A DNA stretch of 64,000 nt from Fodinicurvata halophila (GTDB lineage: Bacteria > Pseudomonadota > Alphaproteobacteria > Kiloniellales > DSM-21159), in assembly GCF_042651425.1 (NCBI RefSeq), contig NZ_JBHSCW010000011.1, forward strand, positions 186,001 to 250,000, in the 5' to 3' direction. Made by a program: the position numbers and the translations under genes. Below are positions 62,846-64,000 of this stretch, in pieces; position 1 is the stretch's first letter, and every line of letters begins with the position of its first letter. Below the pieces are notes generated by a model. That model saw only the letters and a program-made list of their open reading frames with translations. It did no database searches and was not told the DNA's origin.

Positions 62846-63604
62846 TTAGAAGAATTTTTGAATTACATTTCGCGTAAGATCTTCTATAAAATCAATGGTC
62901 TTCATCTTTGAGAGCTCAATGTCTGAAGGATGCGCGGCCGTATTCCTTATCTCAATCCTTTGGTCTAAGATTTTCTTTACATCACCCGAGATAATACGCG
63001 CTTGACGGCAAAGCAATAAAAACGCGCGCTCAGGGATATCGCTGAAGTCAGACCTATTTTCGATTTTGGAAACCTTGACAGATTTGTCCTTGTTGGTGGC
63101 TAAAGCAGCATTAAATTCCGATAGTTTATGTTGGAATATATATTCATAGAGACGGCAAAGTGTTAAATTCCAGCACATTACAATGGCAGCGCGATTAGCA
63201 CCTGCTTCAAAACATGCTACTGTTTCTTCGAAAAACCTGAGTTCGGAGCCTTCTGGGAAGTTCTTTTCGAGGTTTCGTAGTTCCACGCTGGTTTGTCGCT
63301 CTAAACGGTCGTCACCGAGCTTTTGTGATAAACACTCGCGATAAGACTTCTCCAAACGATATCCATTTTTCGTTTTTATGTATCGGGGAGATTTCCCTTT
63401 TGCGCCTTCCGAAAGATGAGCGCTTAACCGAGCTGGTACAGAAAGGTCGCAGAGCTCGAAACATTCTCGGATATCTTTAAGAGATAATACGCTGTATTCC
63501 TCCTCTATCTGGAGGAAATACGCGAACATATCTATCTGATCCCGTTGTAATAAGGTATCACGTTCGGTGATAGAATTGTAAAAACGTTCTGCTCTCGAGT
63601 TCAT
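62846..63604 (-). CDS. unknown protein with HEPN-like RNxxxH motif
   Basis: I do not recognise this 252-residue protein as a whole. The C-terminal helical part (about 125-252) ends in EIRNTAAHPSDIELSKMKT: Arg220-Asn221 and His225 fit the R-N-x3-H active motif of HEPN ribonucleases. The N-terminal half is charged and helical, with KGKSPRYIKTKNGYRLEKS near residues 69-87. It is encoded in AT-rich DNA unlike the rest of the window and lies 8 bases after an unknown partner gene. HEPN proteins are common in toxin and phage-defence systems, but this is not shown here. Confidence 0.6.
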   Translation of the reverse strand: MNSRAERFYNSITERDTLLQRDQIDMFAYFLQIEEEYSVLSLKDIRECFELCDLSVPARLSAHLSEGAKGKSPRYIKTKNGYRLEKSYRECLSQKLGDDRLERQTSVELRNLEKNFPEGSELRFFEETVACFEAGANRAAIVMCWNLTLCRLYEYIFQHKLSEFNAALATNKDKSVKVSKIENRSDFSDIPERAFLLLCRQARIISGDVKKILDQRIEIRNTAAHPSDIELSKMKTIDFIEDLTRNVIQKFF

Positions 63605-63612
63605 TGGTTATA

Positions 63613-64000
63613 TCAGGCGCGCTCTAGCTCGTAATTAAACGCATTTTCGCCTATATTTGTGACCGATATTTCATCAAGTGTTTCAAATTGAATATACGTT
63701 GGTTTGTTTTTTGTGTCGTAAAGCGCTTGTGAAAAGTATTTAGGCAATTTCTCATTCAATGCACGAAAACACGTATAAATTTGATCCGCATTACAAGGAG
63801 AAATACCTTTAGATTCTAAAAATTTACAAAACACTAGTATTTTTGTATAGTTATTGCTTAGCTTAAATTTATCTTTAAATTCTTTTAATCCCTCAATTTC
63901 AAGTTTTGGATCAACCTTAGGAGAGTACTTTGTGTTGGTAGATTTTCCAGAAGAACTTGATTTTGACGATTTAGTGCGACGTCCGGACTTGCTCTTACTG
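63613..64000 (-). CDS. unknown protein, C-terminal part (5' end outside window)
   Basis: The frame is open to the right edge, so the gene starts beyond it. The visible 128 residues begin with a Ser/Lys/Arg-rich linker (SKSKSGRRTKSSKSSSSGKS). A helical domain follows (GLKEFKDKFKLSNNYTKIL, ESKGISPCNADQIYTCFRAL), ending FNYELERA. No family is recognised. It lies 8 bases upstream of the HEPN-like gene on the same strand, so the two are probably one operon. The linker suggests a DNA- or RNA-contacting or multidomain protein. Confidence 0.55.
   Translation of the reverse strand, partial: SKSKSGRRTKSSKSSSSGKSTNTKYSPKVDPKLEIEGLKEFKDKFKLSNNYTKILVFCKFLESKGISPCNADQIYTCFRALNEKLPKYFSQALYDTKNKPTYIQFETLDEISVTNIGENAFNYELERA

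Noticed and set aside
1..64000. CRISPR arrays, insertion sequences, integrase or phage genes
   Set aside because: No regularly spaced repeats, transposase motifs or phage structural genes were seen on reading the window.

Overview
The window is about 63% GC, densely packed DNA that reads as an alphaproteobacterial chromosome. Signs are Tat- and Sec-exported binding proteins, 4-bp ATGA gene overlaps, several liv-type and TRAP transporters, NnrR-type control of denitrification and a class II-like NirK. A Rhodospirillales-like, possibly halotolerant marine or soil heterotroph would fit, but this is inference from gene content. No rRNA, tRNA, CRISPR array or insertion sequence was seen.

Layout. 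1-12.7 kb: an exported intradiol dioxygenase; ACC deaminase (acdS) with a divergent Lrp-type regulator; a four-gene polyamine-type ABC operon; a 3-hydroxyisobutyrate-dehydrogenase-like enzyme; an EamA exporter with a divergent LysR; an ADP-ribosylglycohydrolase; uppP with a methyltransferase; and a spermidine-synthase-like protein. 12.8-19.5 kb: a liv-type ABC operon that continues into an SDR and an exported cyclase-family protein and ends in a clear terminator. 19.7-24.5 kb: a frameshifted exoD, a LysR/acyl-CoA dehydrogenase pair, a zinc alcohol dehydrogenase and a DUF6151 protein.

24.6-38.1 kb is a large accessory catabolic cluster. It has three arms: BKACE, a 3-hydroxyacyl-CoA-dehydrogenase-like protein and three SDRs on the minus strand; a PEP-mutase-family lyase, a fused E1 alpha/beta 2-oxo acid dehydrogenase, an SDR and an HpcH aldolase on the plus strand; and degradative HMG-CoA reductase with a TakP-like TRAP transporter on the minus strand. 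I cannot name its substrate, but the set looks like one pathway that takes up an organic acid and breaks it into CoA thioesters and pyruvate-type units.

38.5-45.2 kb is a nitrite/NO respiration module: nnrR-type regulator, nirK, an alternative-oxidase homologue with two altered iron ligands, sirB2-like, quinol NO reductase and pseudoazurin. Two promoters share the same 14-bp site and the same spacing to a -10 element. 45.2-51.8 kb: a stand-alone Hen1-like RNA methyltransferase with an exported HAD phosphatase, a symporter remnant, an arsR-acr3 arsenic operon with a 16-bp inverted repeat, a HelD-type helicase and a macrodomain protein. 52-62 kb: an exported serine beta-lactamase-like hydrolase; a pseudo-cyclase/winged-helix/TPR regulator; two methyltransferases; a sulfide-oxidation-like operon (DsrE, DUF302, cytochrome c, FccB); an HxlR regulator; and a decayed cupin gene. 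From about 62.6 kb to the end the DNA turns sharply AT-rich and carries two linked unknown genes, one with a HEPN-like RNxxxH motif. This is probably the edge of a horizontally acquired island.
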